A stretch of DNA of 64,000 bases from an uncultured Chryseobacterium sp. (GCA_913776245.1 CAJYLO010000004.1:62001-126000); one strand, 5' to 3'. Positions 43,438 through 52,602 are shown, numbered from the stretch's first letter. Numbers and translations: made by a program. The notes: a model not told the origin generated them from the letters alone.

Positions 43438-44409
43438 ATGTTTCAGAATCCGCAATTTCAGACAATGGATGAATTATCAGAGGGGAAAAAGCCATTTTTC
43501 TTTTTGGTCAATTTTTTAATGGATGAGATTAGAATTTTCACTGAAAAAGACATAAGAAATAAAGTTTTGTTGATTGATTTTCAAGGTGTTAAAAATATAA
43601 ATTATCAACACGATGATGTTGCGGATTTCAGTTGGAAAACTTTTCCGGAAACATTGGAAGATTACAGGAAAGGATTCGAGATAGTGCAGGAAAACCTCAA
43701 AAAAGGAAATTCTTATCTTACTAATTACACCACCAAAACAGAAATAGAAACCAATCTTAGCCTGGAAGATATTTTTAGATTTTCAAAAGCGAAATACAAA
43801 ATTTTGATTCCGGATGAATTTGTGTTTTTCTCACCGGAAACATTTGTGGAAATTATTGATAATAAAATTTTTACACATCCGATGAAAGGAACCATCGACG
43901 CGGAAATTCCTGATGCAGAAAATATTCTGAAAAACAACCCGAAAGAAAAAGCGGAACATTACACCGTGGTGGATTTGTTGAGGAATGATCTGAGTATGGT
44001 TGCAGATCAGGTTCAGGTAAAGGAATTTCAGCGGATTGATTACATCAAAACAAAGCAGAAAAATCTCCTGGCAATGAGTTCCGAAATAGAAGGCGAAATA
44101 AAACCTGAATTCAAAAATAAAATCGGAACAATTCTTCAAAAGTTGTTGCCGGCTGGTTCTATTCTGGGAGCGCCAAAATCCAAAACCTTGGAGATCATTT
44201 TGAAAGCCGAACAATTTGATAGAGGATTTTATACGGGAATTGCCGGTTATTTTGACGGCGAAAATTTGGATTCCTGCGTGATGATCCGATTTATTGAAAA
44301 AGAGAATGATAAACTGTTTTTCAAAAGTGGCGGTGGAATTACCCATCAAAGTGACCTTATCAGCGAATACGAAGAAATGAAAAATAAAATTTATGTCCCG
44401 ATTTATTGA
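43438..44409 (+). CDS. pabB: Aminodeoxychorismate synthase component I (PabB-like)
   Basis: 323 residues from the ATG at 43438, which sits just after the -7 box; longer upstream frames run through a repeat and are rejected. The chorismate-binding core is present: NSYLTNYT, THPMKGTI, VDLLRNDLS, PAGSILGAPKSKTLEII, GFYTGIAGYFD and SGGGITHQSD. The N-terminal regulatory domain of long TrpE/PabB proteins is missing, as in short PabB forms. It makes 4-amino-4-deoxychorismate for folate with a PabA glutaminase, not encoded nearby. It overlaps pabC by 17 nt. Confidence 0.88.
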   Translation: MFQNPQFQTMDELSEGKKPFFFLVNFLMDEIRIFTEKDIRNKVLLIDFQGVKNINYQHDDVADFSWKTFPETLEDYRKGFEIVQENLKKGNSYLTNYTTKTEIETNLSLEDIFRFSKAKYKILIPDEFVFFSPETFVEIIDNKIFTHPMKGTIDAEIPDAENILKNNPKEKAEHYTVVDLLRNDLSMVADQVQVKEFQRIDYIKTKQKNLLAMSSEIEGEIKPEFKNKIGTILQKLLPAGSILGAPKSKTLEIILKAEQFDRGFYTGIAGYFDGENLDSCVMIRFIEKENDKLFFKSGGGITHQSDLISEYEEMKNKIYVPIY

Positions 44410-45019
44410 AAGCATCAAGGTTGAAGACCAGAAAATTTTCCTGAAGGAACTTCATCAAAAAAGGATGAATGACACTTTTTCGAATTTCGGAAAAGAATGT
44501 AAGATTGATATTCACAGTATTTTTCTCAATCTAGAACATGAAGAAGACGGACTTTATAAATTCCGAATCGAATATGATTTGGAGAACAATTTCAAAACAC
44601 AGATTATTCCTTACGCCATTTCAGAATTAGATGATTTCGAATTGGTTATTGATAATGAAATTGACTATAGCTTTAAGTCCGCTGACAGAACTCAATTACA
44701 AAAACTCAAGGATAAAAGCCACGGGGATGAAGTCATTATTGTGAAAAATAATCAGATTACAGATACTTCTTATTCCAATCTTTTATTCCTGAAAAATAAG
44801 ATTTGGTTCACGCCAAAAAGCTATCTTTTGAATGGTGTAATGAGACAAAACCTTTTGTTGTCAAAGAAAATCAAAGAAACAGAAATCACTTTAGATAATA
44901 TCAAAGAATTCACACACTTTCAGATAATTAACGCTTTAAATGATTTTGACGATATGATCATTTATCCAATTGAAAAAATCATTAATCTCCCGAAAGAGGA
45001 ATCGGATTTGGAGTTTTAG
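44393..45019 (+). CDS. pabC: Aminodeoxychorismate lyase-like class IV aminotransferase, compact
   Basis: 208 residues, well short of the 270-290 usual for PabC. The PLP-binding segment YSFKSADRTQLQKL supplies the lysine, and DEVIIVKNNQITDTSYSNLLF with the T-x-x-S-N phosphate-binding pattern is intact, followed by LLNGVMRQNLL. The N-terminal domain is strongly shortened. With PabB it would release p-aminobenzoate and pyruvate. The 17-nt overlap with pabB supports this job. Confidence 0.78.
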   Translation: MSRFIESIKVEDQKIFLKELHQKRMNDTFSNFGKECKIDIHSIFLNLEHEEDGLYKFRIEYDLENNFKTQIIPYAISELDDFELVIDNEIDYSFKSADRTQLQKLKDKSHGDEVIIVKNNQITDTSYSNLLFLKNKIWFTPKSYLLNGVMRQNLLLSKKIKETEITLDNIKEFTHFQIINALNDFDDMIIYPIEKIINLPKEESDLEF

Positions 45020-45104
45020 ATTTCACTATAATTTTTGAATTCTCGCATATTTAGAAAATTTTGCTGATTTTTTAAAATCTGTGTAATCAGCGAGAGAAAA
45101 ATAT

Positions 45105-46769
45105 TTATTTCAATTCCGCAAAGTACTGCTTCAGTATATCCGCATTGTTACATTCCGAAGTCATTACTTCCAGGATTTTCGGTTTGGAATCTGGCTTAAA
45201 ATAATTTGGTAAAACACGGTCAAGTGAAATTTCATCTTCAACTCGTGTATAATCGAAGCCAAAATTCTTGGCTAATAGTTCCGCATTTCTGTGATGCTGT
45301 GTGGCAATGAATTCGTCCAAAGCATTGGTTCCGCTTGGTCCGGGAATGATTCTGAAAATATTGCCTTCACCATTATTGAAAATCACAATTCTCGTATAAG
45401 GCGGAATGTACTGATTCCAAAGGCCATTGATATCATAGAAAAATGACAAATCGCCGGTAATCAGAATCGTAGGTTCATCTTCCATCATTGCAAATCCCAT
45501 TGCCGTAGAAGTACAACCGTCGATGCCGCTGGTTCCGCGGTTGCAGTACACATCATATTTCTGATATTCAAATAATTGCGCATATCGGATTGCTGAAGAA
45601 TTAGAGAAATGAACTCGATAATTTTCAGGAATATGATTGGATAATTGATTGAAAAGGTAGAAATCCGAAAAAGGAGCTTTACTCAGATATTCCGCATGCT
45701 TCGTATCTTTTTTATCTTTCAGAACATCCCAAAGATTAAAATAAGGTTTGGGTTCCAGATTGATAGATTTCAATAATTTAGAAAAGAAGATTTCAGGTTT
45801 TGTTTCAATTTTTTGACTTAAAACAAAATAAGTGTCTGGCTGCCAGTATTCATCGATATGCCAGTGCTGCTTTGGCTTGGCTTTTCTCAGGAATTGCTTC
45901 ACTCTTTTAGAAACCACATTTTGCCCGATGGTTATCAGCAAATCCGGCGCATAAGTATGATAATCTTCTTCAGAAAAATCGGTAATGTATCGGTCGATAT
46001 GAGCGAAAAATTTGTCGTGCTGAAGATTGGAATTCATTTCTGTCAAAACGACAACCGTATGATTTTTAACTAATTGTGAAAGCTGAGCTTCCAGCTCCGG
46101 ATTTGGAGATAAGGTTCCAGCCAGAATAAGAATTCTTTTTGAGGTATTCCAGTCTGCAATCAATCCGGACGGAATGTCATAATTTCTTTTCTGAATGGTT
46201 TTCTCGACAGAAGGCATCACAGGCAACTCTTCCAGCAAATGGTAAAGAGGCTCTGACAAAGGAATATTGATGTGAACCGGACCGTTTTTTTCGATACAAA
46301 GTTCAACGGCCTTTTTGATGGTTTCGAAATTGTAATCATCGGCGCCCTCTTTTTCATCCTCCAGCAATTCGAAATCGCCGTAAGAATGCTGCTGGAAAAT
46401 ATTTTTTTGTCGAATCGTCTGTCCATCAAAAATATCCACAAAATCCGCAGGTCTGTCCGCTGTCAGAACCAAAAGCGGCACATTCTGGTAAAACGCTTCC
46501 ACAACTGCGGGATAATAATTGGCTGTAGCAGAACCACTTGTGCAAGTTATGGCAACAGGTTTTTTAATCGATTTTGAAATTCCTAAACCTACAAAAGCCG
46601 CTGCTCTTTCGTCCACAATACTGTAACACTGAAAAGCATCAATCTCGGAAAAATGAATCGCCAGAGGTGCGTTTCTGGAACCTGGAGAAATGATGATTTT
46701 GTCGATGCCGTATTGTTCAAGAATATGTGCGAGAATCTGGATGCTGCGTTTTGCGGAATATTGCTTCAT
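45105..46769 (-). CDS. menD: 2-succinyl-5-enolpyruvyl-6-hydroxy-3-cyclohexene-1-carboxylate synthase
   Basis: 554 residues, full length. The thiamine-diphosphate Glu is in SPGSRNAPL-containing N-terminal domain, with GTSGIDGCTSTAMGFA and GDLSFFYDINGLWN supplying the cofactor and Mg2+ motifs (GDLSFFYD to N-x-N). It joins 2-oxoglutarate and isochorismate in menaquinone synthesis, the respiratory quinone of this group. It shares chorismate use with pabB-pabC on the other strand. A -7 box TAAATTTG (minus, 46802-46809) lies upstream. Confidence 0.95.
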   Translation of the reverse strand: MKQYSAKRSIQILAHILEQYGIDKIIISPGSRNAPLAIHFSEIDAFQCYSIVDERAAAFVGLGISKSIKKPVAITCTSGSATANYYPAVVEAFYQNVPLLVLTADRPADFVDIFDGQTIRQKNIFQQHSYGDFELLEDEKEGADDYNFETIKKAVELCIEKNGPVHINIPLSEPLYHLLEELPVMPSVEKTIQKRNYDIPSGLIADWNTSKRILILAGTLSPNPELEAQLSQLVKNHTVVVLTEMNSNLQHDKFFAHIDRYITDFSEEDYHTYAPDLLITIGQNVVSKRVKQFLRKAKPKQHWHIDEYWQPDTYFVLSQKIETKPEIFFSKLLKSINLEPKPYFNLWDVLKDKKDTKHAEYLSKAPFSDFYLFNQLSNHIPENYRVHFSNSSAIRYAQLFEYQKYDVYCNRGTSGIDGCTSTAMGFAMMEDEPTILITGDLSFFYDINGLWNQYIPPYTRIVIFNNGEGNIFRIIPGPSGTNALDEFIATQHHRNAELLAKNFGFDYTRVEDEISLDRVLPNYFKPDSKPKILEVMTSECNNADILKQYFAELK

Positions 46770-46801
46770 TTGGGAAAATTACTGAGAAATAAATCTGTTT
46801 G

Positions 46802-46809
46802 CAAATTTA
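46802..46809 (-). promoter_or_regulatory. -7 promoter box TAAATTTG of menD
   Basis: Exact TAnnTTTG match on the minus strand, 32 nt before the menD ATG. Confidence 0.4.
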
Positions 46810-46830
46810 ATCAAAAGAGTTGTTTCATTT

Positions 46831-46947
46831 TATCGCAAAGGCAGAAAATTACAGACAAACTAATCGGTTTTAAGTCGCAAAGTTTGTAAGAATTTTATTG
46901 GCGTCTTGTTTGATTTTGAATCAAATCAATTTTGTGACTTTGCGGTA
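46831..46947. repeat. CGCAAAGG/CCTTTGCG interspersed repeat, copy B
   Basis: Left arm TATCGCAAAGGCAG, inner TAAGTCGCAAAGTTTG (46871-46886) and right end TTGTGACTTTGCGGTA (46932-46947). Same orientation as copies A and C. It ends 8 bp before the stop codon of the PA0069-type gene. Confidence 0.7.
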
Positions 46948-46954
46948 AAAACAG

Positions 46955-47995
46955 CTAAAACAACCGCAATTGCTGCGTTCTGCTTCCTGTAAAATGTTCC
47001 GTCGTAAGACTTGCTCTTTCCTTGTTATTAAAAAACTTTTTCTTCCCGATTTCAAACGTTTTATGAATCATTTCAGCGATATTGCCTTCGCCTTGATAAC
47101 GCTGGAAAAAACGTTTTTCGCCAAGATTTCCGCCTCGCATGGAGCGGATGAGGTTCAGGACTTTGTCTTTTCTGTCGGGGAAATGCGCTTCCAACCATTG
47201 GACGAAAACCGGTTCAACAGTGTCATTCAGTCTGACCAGAGTATAACCGCAACTCCTTGCGCCGGCTTCGGAAACAGATTTCATTATAAAAAGGCTTTCG
47301 TCACTTGTCAAAGCCGGAATCACAGGTGCAATCATCACATTCACAGGGATGTTTTTCCCGGATAAAACTTCAATTGCTTTCAGTTTATTTTTGGCGGTTG
47401 AAGTCCTTGGTTCCATTACTCTTCTCAAATCTTCATTAAGGGTCGGAATACTCATATTGACAGAGATCAGATTTTTCTCCGCCATTTTTTCGAGTATGTC
47501 CAGATCTCTGAGGATCAAAGCGTTTTTGGTGATAATGGAAACCGGATGTCTGTAATCCAAACAAATCTGAAGCAGCTTTCTCGTGATTTCAAATTGTCTT
47601 TCAATGGGCTGATAACAATCTGTATTTCCGGAAAGCATAATCGGTTTTGGAATATAAGATTTCTTCTGAAAGGTTTTTTCCAAAAGTTGAGGCGCATTTT
47701 TCTTGACCATCAATTTTCTTTCAAAATCGACGCCTGCACTGTAACCCCAAAATTCGTGGGTAGGTCGCGCGAAACAATAGGAGCAGCCGTGCTCGCAGCC
47801 TTGGTACGGATTCATCGAATAATCCATAGGCAAGTCCGGACTTTTCACAACATTGATAATCGTCTTCGGAAAAACTTCTGTCACCTGAGTCTTGATTTTG
47901 TCCAATTCATAGTCTTCCGGCTCGAAGGTATATCTGTCGAACCGGTTGATGACATTGCGTTGTGCACCCTGACCTTTTGGAATTAAATCTGACAT
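46955..47995 (-). CDS. PA0069 family radical SAM protein
   Basis: 346 residues from the ATG at 47993-47995. An upstream TTG at 48056-48058 would add residues translated from a repeat (copy C) and is rejected. The [4Fe-4S] motif is C67-x3-C71-x2-C74 in GCEHGCSYCFARPTHEF, followed by MLSGNTDCYQPIE and VSIITKNALILRDLDIL. The sequence belongs to the SplB/Rv2578c-like group; substrate unknown. It lies between repeat copies B and C. Confidence 0.88.
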   Translation of the reverse strand: MSDLIPKGQGAQRNVINRFDRYTFEPEDYELDKIKTQVTEVFPKTIINVVKSPDLPMDYSMNPYQGCEHGCSYCFARPTHEFWGYSAGVDFERKLMVKKNAPQLLEKTFQKKSYIPKPIMLSGNTDCYQPIERQFEITRKLLQICLDYRHPVSIITKNALILRDLDILEKMAEKNLISVNMSIPTLNEDLRRVMEPRTSTAKNKLKAIEVLSGKNIPVNVMIAPVIPALTSDESLFIMKSVSEAGARSCGYTLVRLNDTVEPVFVQWLEAHFPDRKDKVLNLIRSMRGGNLGEKRFFQRYQGEGNIAEMIHKTFEIGKKKFFNNKERASLTTEHFTGSRTQQLRLF

Positions 47996-48008
47996 ATGCT
48001 GATGAAGA

Positions 48009-48112
48009 TTAACGCAAAGGCACAAAGAAAAGCAGTTAATGATCTTTTTAAGACGCAAAACTTTGCTACTTAAAAAAGTTAGTAAGAAATAAACTTTCCG
48101 CCTTTGCGATAA
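48009..48112. repeat. CGCAAAGG/CCTTTGCG interspersed repeat, copy C
   Basis: Left arm TTAACGCAAAGGCACAAAG, inner TAAGACGCAAAACTTTGC and right arm TTTCCGCCTTTGCGATAAA. It lies directly upstream of the PA0069-type radical SAM gene. Confidence 0.75.
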
Positions 48113-48186
48113 AAATGATTGGAATTATTATTTCAAAATTATCACTTGGAAAATGAAAAATATCTTAAAATTCCTGAAAGTTTTCC

Positions 48187-48219
48187 ACAAAAAAAATCCG
48201 GCTCTTTAGAAACCGGATC
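48187..48219 (-). terminator. Rho-independent terminator of the 64-residue gene
   Basis: Minus-strand ATCCGG/CCGGAT stem followed by TTTTTTTT, 23 nt beyond the stop of the 48242-48436 gene. Confidence 0.75.
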
Positions 48220-48241
48220 AGATAAAGCTGATAGTTAGATA

Positions 48242-48436
48242 TTATAGGAAAGCATCCAATTCTACACCATCACCAATTGCTGCATAAGGTTTTCTTGGCG
48301 AGCTGAATAGACGGTGATGATCGGAATAATCGCTGTTATATAGTCTGTCCTTAAAATATTTTCGGGCCGCAATTACACTCAGGACTGCTGCGGTCCCGAA
48401 TAAGCCTGCAAATATGATTTCGATACTGTTCTTCAT
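48242..48436 (-). CDS. Small single-pass membrane protein, function unknown
   Basis: 64 residues: one transmembrane helix near the N-terminus (about 5-23, IEIIFAGLFGTAAVLSVIAA) and a charged cytoplasmic tail (SDYSDHHRLFSSPRKPY). An ATG start, a helix of the right length and a dedicated terminator make it likely to be real. No family is recognised. Confidence 0.6.
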   Translation of the reverse strand: MKNSIEIIFAGLFGTAAVLSVIAARKYFKDRLYNSDYSDHHRLFSSPRKPYAAIGDGVELDAFL

Positions 48437-48540
48437 AAATTAATTTTTGTCCAGACATAGAAGCAAATAGTGTTCCTTTTTACCTCCGTATTGTGTTTTT
48501 GCAGTTCAGTCATCATTTTTTACAGTTCGGTAATTAATAA

Positions 48541-48571
48541 TTGCTTAACTTCTGTTATTAAAATAATTTTG
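48541..48571 (+). promoter_or_regulatory. Promoter of the LytS/LytTR operon (TTG-N20-TAATTTTG)
   Basis: TTG at 48541-48543, 20 bp spacer, -7 box TAATTTTG at 48564-48571, 17 nt before the kinase ATG. Confidence 0.5.
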
Positions 48572-48588
48572 AACCAAGAAAATCAGAA

Positions 48589-49905
48589 ATGAAAACTAAA
48601 ACCTTCAGAACAATATTATATATATCACTTGGCACAGGGCTGTTGTTTTTCACGTTTTTTAATGATGATAAGACATTTACGAATCTGTTGTTATATATTC
48701 TTAATTCTTTTATCTACTCCTTTGTCCTTACTTTTGGAAATGGTTTTGTAAATGATTTTCTCAACAAAAGATATTCCTGGACGGAACAGACAAGAATCAG
48801 GACTATCCTGGGCGTTATTGCTACTGTTATTACGAATATTGTGCTGATCTTTATCTGCAATTACCTCGTTTTTGTAGTGATTAATGGAATGTCGCAGGAG
48901 TATTTCTTCTCGGATAAGATGAACTTCACCAATTGGTTTATTCTTAATATCGCTTTTCTCATTTCAGCCATTCTTCACGCCAAAGGCTTTATGGAAGAGC
49001 TGAAAAAGAACACCAAAAAGGAAGTGGTGGAGCAGAAGCTGATTGCAAAATCTGCCAATGCCCAATTCGAATCATTGAAGAATCAATTAGATCCGCATTT
49101 TTTGTTTAATTCTTTGAATGTTTTAACCGCTCTGATTGATGAAAATCCGGAGCAGGCGCAAAAATTCACCACTTCGATGTCCAAGATCTACCGTTACGTT
49201 CTGGAAAAGAAGGATAAAGAAATGGTTAATGTGGAAGACGAAATAGAATTTGCTAAAATATACTGTAATTTGCTAAAAACCAGATTCGAAGACAGTGTCG
49301 ATTTTACTTTTGATGTTAATCCGGATGATCTGCAAAAATTCGTGGTACCACTGTCTTTACAATTGCTTTTGGAAAACTGTATTAAGCATAATTTTGCTAC
49401 ATCATCCAAACCTCTGAATATCAGGATTTTTACCGAAGGAAAATTTCTATCCATAGAAAACAATCTTCAGGCAAGGGAACAGCTGAAGGAAAGTGCGGGA
49501 ATTGGTTTGGCCAATATCGTTCAGCGCTACGCATTGCTTACCAAAGACAATGTCTTTATTGAAAAAACAGAACAGACTTTTAAAGTCAAAATACCAATAT
49601 TAATCGAAAAAAATTCTCAAACAATGACAGCTTATACCTCACAGCCTACAGAAAATGCGGCTTACGAAAGAGCCGTAAAAAGAGTAAAAGAACTGAAATC
49701 TTTTTATGGAAACCTTATCTCCTATTGCATTGTGATTCCGTTTCTTATTATTATCAATCTGCTAACCTCTCCAAAAGAGATTTGGTTCTACTGGCCAATG
49801 CTTGGCTGGGGAATCGGTCTTGCGGCACACGGAATGAATACCTTCGCGATCGGAAGAAACTGGGAAGAGAGAAAGATTCAGGAAATTATGAATAATCAGA
49901 AATAA
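48589..49905 (+). CDS. LytS-type sensor histidine kinase fused to a C-terminal 2TM domain
   Basis: 438 residues. Four N-terminal transmembrane helices (to about 130), a His_kinase domain with H170 in LDPHFLFNSLNVL, a GHKL ATPase domain (N-box ENCIKHNF and SAGIGLANIVQRY), and then a separate C-terminal module (about 350-438) with two further helices around AAYERAVKRVKELKSFYGNL and GIGLAAHGMNTFAIGRNWEE. The latter is a 2TM domain, also found alone in the next two genes. The fusion places a membrane module after the catalytic domain, an unusual order. An operon with two 2TM proteins and a LytTR regulator follows. Confidence 0.88.
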   Translation: MKTKTFRTILYISLGTGLLFFTFFNDDKTFTNLLLYILNSFIYSFVLTFGNGFVNDFLNKRYSWTEQTRIRTILGVIATVITNIVLIFICNYLVFVVINGMSQEYFFSDKMNFTNWFILNIAFLISAILHAKGFMEELKKNTKKEVVEQKLIAKSANAQFESLKNQLDPHFLFNSLNVLTALIDENPEQAQKFTTSMSKIYRYVLEKKDKEMVNVEDEIEFAKIYCNLLKTRFEDSVDFTFDVNPDDLQKFVVPLSLQLLLENCIKHNFATSSKPLNIRIFTEGKFLSIENNLQAREQLKESAGIGLANIVQRYALLTKDNVFIEKTEQTFKVKIPILIEKNSQTMTAYTSQPTENAAYERAVKRVKELKSFYGNLISYCIVIPFLIIINLLTSPKEIWFYWPMLGWGIGLAAHGMNTFAIGRNWEERKIQEIMNNQK

Positions 49906-49913
49906 ATTAAAAT

Positions 49914-50213
49914 ATGGAAACCAATAAAGACAACCACCGCTACGAAATGGCCGTGGAAAGAGTAAAAAAGATTAAGAAATTCTATAGCGGCATTCTGGTT
50001 TTTTTCATTGTATTCGGAGTGGTTTATGGCGTAAGATTTTTCAAGAACGGATTTCCGCAGAACCTTGGTGAGATGCACGTTTCCTGGATCTTTATTATCT
50101 GGGGCGTAATTCTGGCAGTCAAAGGGGCAAAGTTATTTTTATTCAACTCAGACTGGGAAAACGATATGATTAACAAAGAAATAAAAAAGCAGAACAATGG
50201 AAACCAATATTGA
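49914..50213 (+). CDS. 2TM domain-containing protein
   Basis: 99 residues, two transmembrane helices around 25-45 and 63-80 with a basic amphipathic N-terminus (YEMAVERVKKIKKFYSGIL) and an aromatic C-terminal tail (NSDWENDMINKEIKK). The pattern R-x-x-K-x-x-K-x-F-Y is shared with the kinase C-terminus and the next gene. It lies 8 nt after the kinase gene and overlaps the next by 17 nt. Such modules may help the kinase associate with membranes or other 2TM proteins (inference). Confidence 0.82.
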   Translation: METNKDNHRYEMAVERVKKIKKFYSGILVFFIVFGVVYGVRFFKNGFPQNLGEMHVSWIFIIWGVILAVKGAKLFLFNSDWENDMINKEIKKQNNGNQY

Positions 50214-50499
50214 AAACGATATCAAATATCGTGAAGCATTAAGAAAGGTGAAACGCCTGAAAAGCTTCTACACGCATCTTACAGTGTACATTCTTGTCAA
50301 TCTATTCCTTATTTTTGCTAACTGGACAGAAATCCGGGCGGAACACAGCTTTTGGAGCTGGCAGATCTGGGCAACGCCTTTTTTCTGGGGAATAGGTTTG
50401 ATAGCACACGCAGCCGGCGTTTTTTGTCCGGGATTTTTATTCGGAAAAGATTGGGAAGATAAGAAAATCAAGGAACTCACGGATAAGTATAAATATTAG
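50197..50499 (+). CDS. 2TM domain-containing protein (second copy)
   Basis: 100 residues, two transmembrane helices, with KYREALRKVKRLKSFYTHLTVYIL and GIGLIAHAAGVFCPGFLFGKDWEDKKIKEL. It is closest to the 2TM module at the kinase C-terminus, sharing the W-x-W or F-WGIGL(I/A)AH pattern. It overlaps its neighbour by 17 nt. Confidence 0.82.
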   Translation: METNIENDIKYREALRKVKRLKSFYTHLTVYILVNLFLIFANWTEIRAEHSFWSWQIWATPFFWGIGLIAHAAGVFCPGFLFGKDWEDKKIKELTDKYKY

Positions 50500-50543
50500 T
50501 AAAAAAAGAAGAATTGAACTTTTTGTTCAGTAAGATAAAAGCC

Positions 50544-51290
50544 ATGAAAATTAGAACGATAATCATCGAAGATGAAAAGCCGGCAGTCAGAAGACTTGAA
50601 AAATTATTAGGTTTATTATCTGATTTAGAAGTAGTTGCAAGCCTTAATTCTGTGGAAGAAGCCGTTGACTGGTTTCAGACTAATGACCATCCGCAGCTCA
50701 TTTTTTCGGATATTGTTTTAGGCGACGGATTGTCGTTTGATATCTTTGATAAAATTTCAACAAAAGCTTTTATCATTTATACGACGGCTTTTGACCAGTA
50801 CACCTTGAAAGCCTTCAAACTCAACAGCATCGATTATCTTCTGAAGCCTATTGAACAAGAAGATCTTGCAAAAGCCATTGAAAAATTCAAATCATTCCTG
50901 CCGGAAGAAGGAAGCGTTAATTCTCAGGAAATCAGGCAAATCGTCCGAAAGGAGAAGACGACACTCTCAAGAATTTTGGTCAAAATAGGCTATAATCTGA
51001 AAGTGGTTTCCATCAATGAGGTAAGTTGCTTTTTTAGCGAAAATAAAATTGTCTATCTCCAAACCAAAGAACGAAATTTTCCTACAGATTTTACCTTAGA
51101 TGAACTGGAAAATGTTCTGGACGAAACCAAATTTTTCCGGGTAAACAGGCAATTCATCATCAGTTCAGATTACATCAAAAACATCCATACTTCGCCAAGC
51201 TATAAAGTCGATTTGGAGTTCCAGCCGAGTGAAGAGATTACGGTAAGCAGAGAACGGGTGAAAGATTTTAAGGATTGGCTGGCGGGATAA
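50544..51290 (+). CDS. LytTR family response regulator
   Basis: 248 residues from the ATG at 50544; a TTG 30 nt earlier is less likely because the ATG starts right at the receiver domain (MKIRTIIIEDEKPAVRRLEK). The receiver phospho-acceptor is Asp56 (LIFSDIVLGD) with the conserved Lys in DYLLKPIE. The C-terminal LytTR DNA-binding domain covers about 140-248. It is the natural partner of the LytS-type kinase four genes upstream. Targets are unknown. Confidence 0.92.
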   Translation: MKIRTIIIEDEKPAVRRLEKLLGLLSDLEVVASLNSVEEAVDWFQTNDHPQLIFSDIVLGDGLSFDIFDKISTKAFIIYTTAFDQYTLKAFKLNSIDYLLKPIEQEDLAKAIEKFKSFLPEEGSVNSQEIRQIVRKEKTTLSRILVKIGYNLKVVSINEVSCFFSENKIVYLQTKERNFPTDFTLDELENVLDETKFFRVNRQFIISSDYIKNIHTSPSYKVDLEFQPSEEITVSRERVKDFKDWLAG

Positions 51291-51295
51291 CGAAA

Positions 51296-51330
51296 CAACC
51301 CTTTCAGAGTTCAAAACTCTGAAAGGGTTG
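51296..51330. repeat. Palindromic intergenic repeat, possible bidirectional terminator
   Basis: CAACCCTTTCAGAGTT and AACTCTGAAAGGGTTG are perfect 16-bp arms with a 3-nt loop, between the convergent LytTR regulator and mnmA genes. No T-tract is evident, so it is more a repeat than a classical terminator. Confidence 0.75.
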
Positions 51331-51356
51331 TATAGGTTTATTTATTTTTATTGTAA

Positions 51357-52544
51357 TTAACTGATCACACCACTTCCAATCAATTCATCCTCCAGATACC
51401 AAGCCGCAAACTGTCCTTCAGCAATCGCGGATTGAGGATTCTCAAACTCTATAAAAAAACCATCATCAAATTGATAAATTGTTGCTTTTTCCAATGGTTG
51501 GCGGTAGCGGATTCTTGCCATCACTTCCATTGATTCTCCTTTTTTCAGCTTCAGGTCTTCACGGACCCAGTGAACTTCAGAATTATCTATTTTTAAAGCC
51601 TTTTTGTAAAGTCCCGGAAAACTTTTGCCTTCGCCTACAAAAAGCAGGTTATGTTCCATATTTCTGTGGATGATAAAACAACTTTCTTTATGTCCGCCAA
51701 TTCCAAGACCTTTGCTTTGTCCGATGGTAAAGAATTGTGCACCCTGATGCTTGCCAATTACTTTTCCATCTTCTTTTTTATAATTGATTTTCGCAGACAG
51801 ATATTCCAGTTCTTCCTGTTTTGAATCGAAGGAGGGATGAGGTTTATGATATGCGGCAAAATCATTGAAGACTTCTACAATCTCGCCTTCCTTCGGCACC
51901 AATTGTTGCTGAAGAAATGTCGGTAGACTCACTTTTCCGATGAAACAAAGTCCTTGAGAATCTTTTTTATCCGCCGTCACCAAACCTTGTTCTTTCGCAA
52001 TTTCACGGACTTCAGGTTTTGTTAGTTCGCCAATCGGAAACAACGCTTTTGACAATTGGTCCTGGTTCAATTGACAAAGGAAATAGCTTTGGTCTTTGTT
52101 GTTATCTTTCCCAGCCAAAAGATGAAAAATCGCTTTCCCATTTTCATCAATTGTCGAATGAACCCGCGCGTAATGTCCCGTTGCAACTTTCTCAGCGCCA
52201 AGCGATAAAGCTGTTTTCATAAACACATCGAATTTTACTTCCCGGTTACAAAGTACATCGGGATTCGGCGTTCTTCCTTTCTGATATTCATCGAACATAT
52301 AATCTACAATTCTTTCTTTGTAGAGCTCACTCATATCAATTACCTGAAACGGAATTCCTAATTTTTGTGCGACGAGAAGCGCATCATTACTGTCTTCTAT
52401 CCAGGGACACTCGTCCTCCAAAGTTACCGACGCATCGTTCCAGTTGCGCATAAAAAGTCCGATAACCTCGTGACCCTGCTGCTGTAAAAGATAAGCGGTC
52501 ACGCTGGAATCTACGCCTCCGGAAAGGCCAACTACTATTTTCAT
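51357..52544 (-). CDS. mnmA: tRNA-specific 2-thiouridylase
   Basis: 395 residues. The P-loop [13 protein letters not shown], the catalytic Cys in [13 protein letters not shown], and the second Cys in [12 protein letters not shown] are intact. It sulfurates U34 of tRNAs for Lys, Glu and Gln, working on the same wobble base as mnmG in this window. The length is slightly above the 360-380 typical of other phyla. A -7 box TATTTTTG at 52595-52602 is upstream. Confidence 0.96.
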   Translation of the reverse strand: MKIVVGLSGGVDSSVTAYLLQQQGHEVIGLFMRNWNDASVTLEDECPWIEDSNDALLVAQKLGIPFQVIDMSELYKERIVDYMFDEYQKGRTPNPDVLCNREVKFDVFMKTALSLGAEKVATGHYARVHSTIDENGKAIFHLLAGKDNNKDQSYFLCQLNQDQLSKALFPIGELTKPEVREIAKEQGLVTADKKDSQGLCFIGKVSLPTFLQQQLVPKEGEIVEVFNDFAAYHKPHPSFDSKQEELEYLSAKINYKKEDGKVIGKHQGAQFFTIGQSKGLGIGGHKESCFIIHRNMEHNLLFVGEGKSFPGLYKKALKIDNSEVHWVREDLKLKKGESMEVMARIRYRQPLEKATIYQFDDGFFIEFENPQSAIAEGQFAAWYLEDELIGSGVIS

Positions 52545-52594
52545 TTGATTTCAATTTTACGAGACTCTTGACGGGAGTTCTTAGTTTGATGCTG

Positions 52595-52602
52595 CAAAAA
52601 TA
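52595..52602 (-). promoter_or_regulatory. -7 promoter box TATTTTTG of mnmA
   Basis: Exact TAnnTTTG match on the minus strand, 50 nt before the ATG. Confidence 0.4.

Noticed and set aside
47996-48058. N-terminal extension of the PA0069-type protein with a SLCLCVNL-like segment
   Set aside because: It begins at TTG and is translated from repeat copy C; the family N-terminus matches the ATG at 47995.
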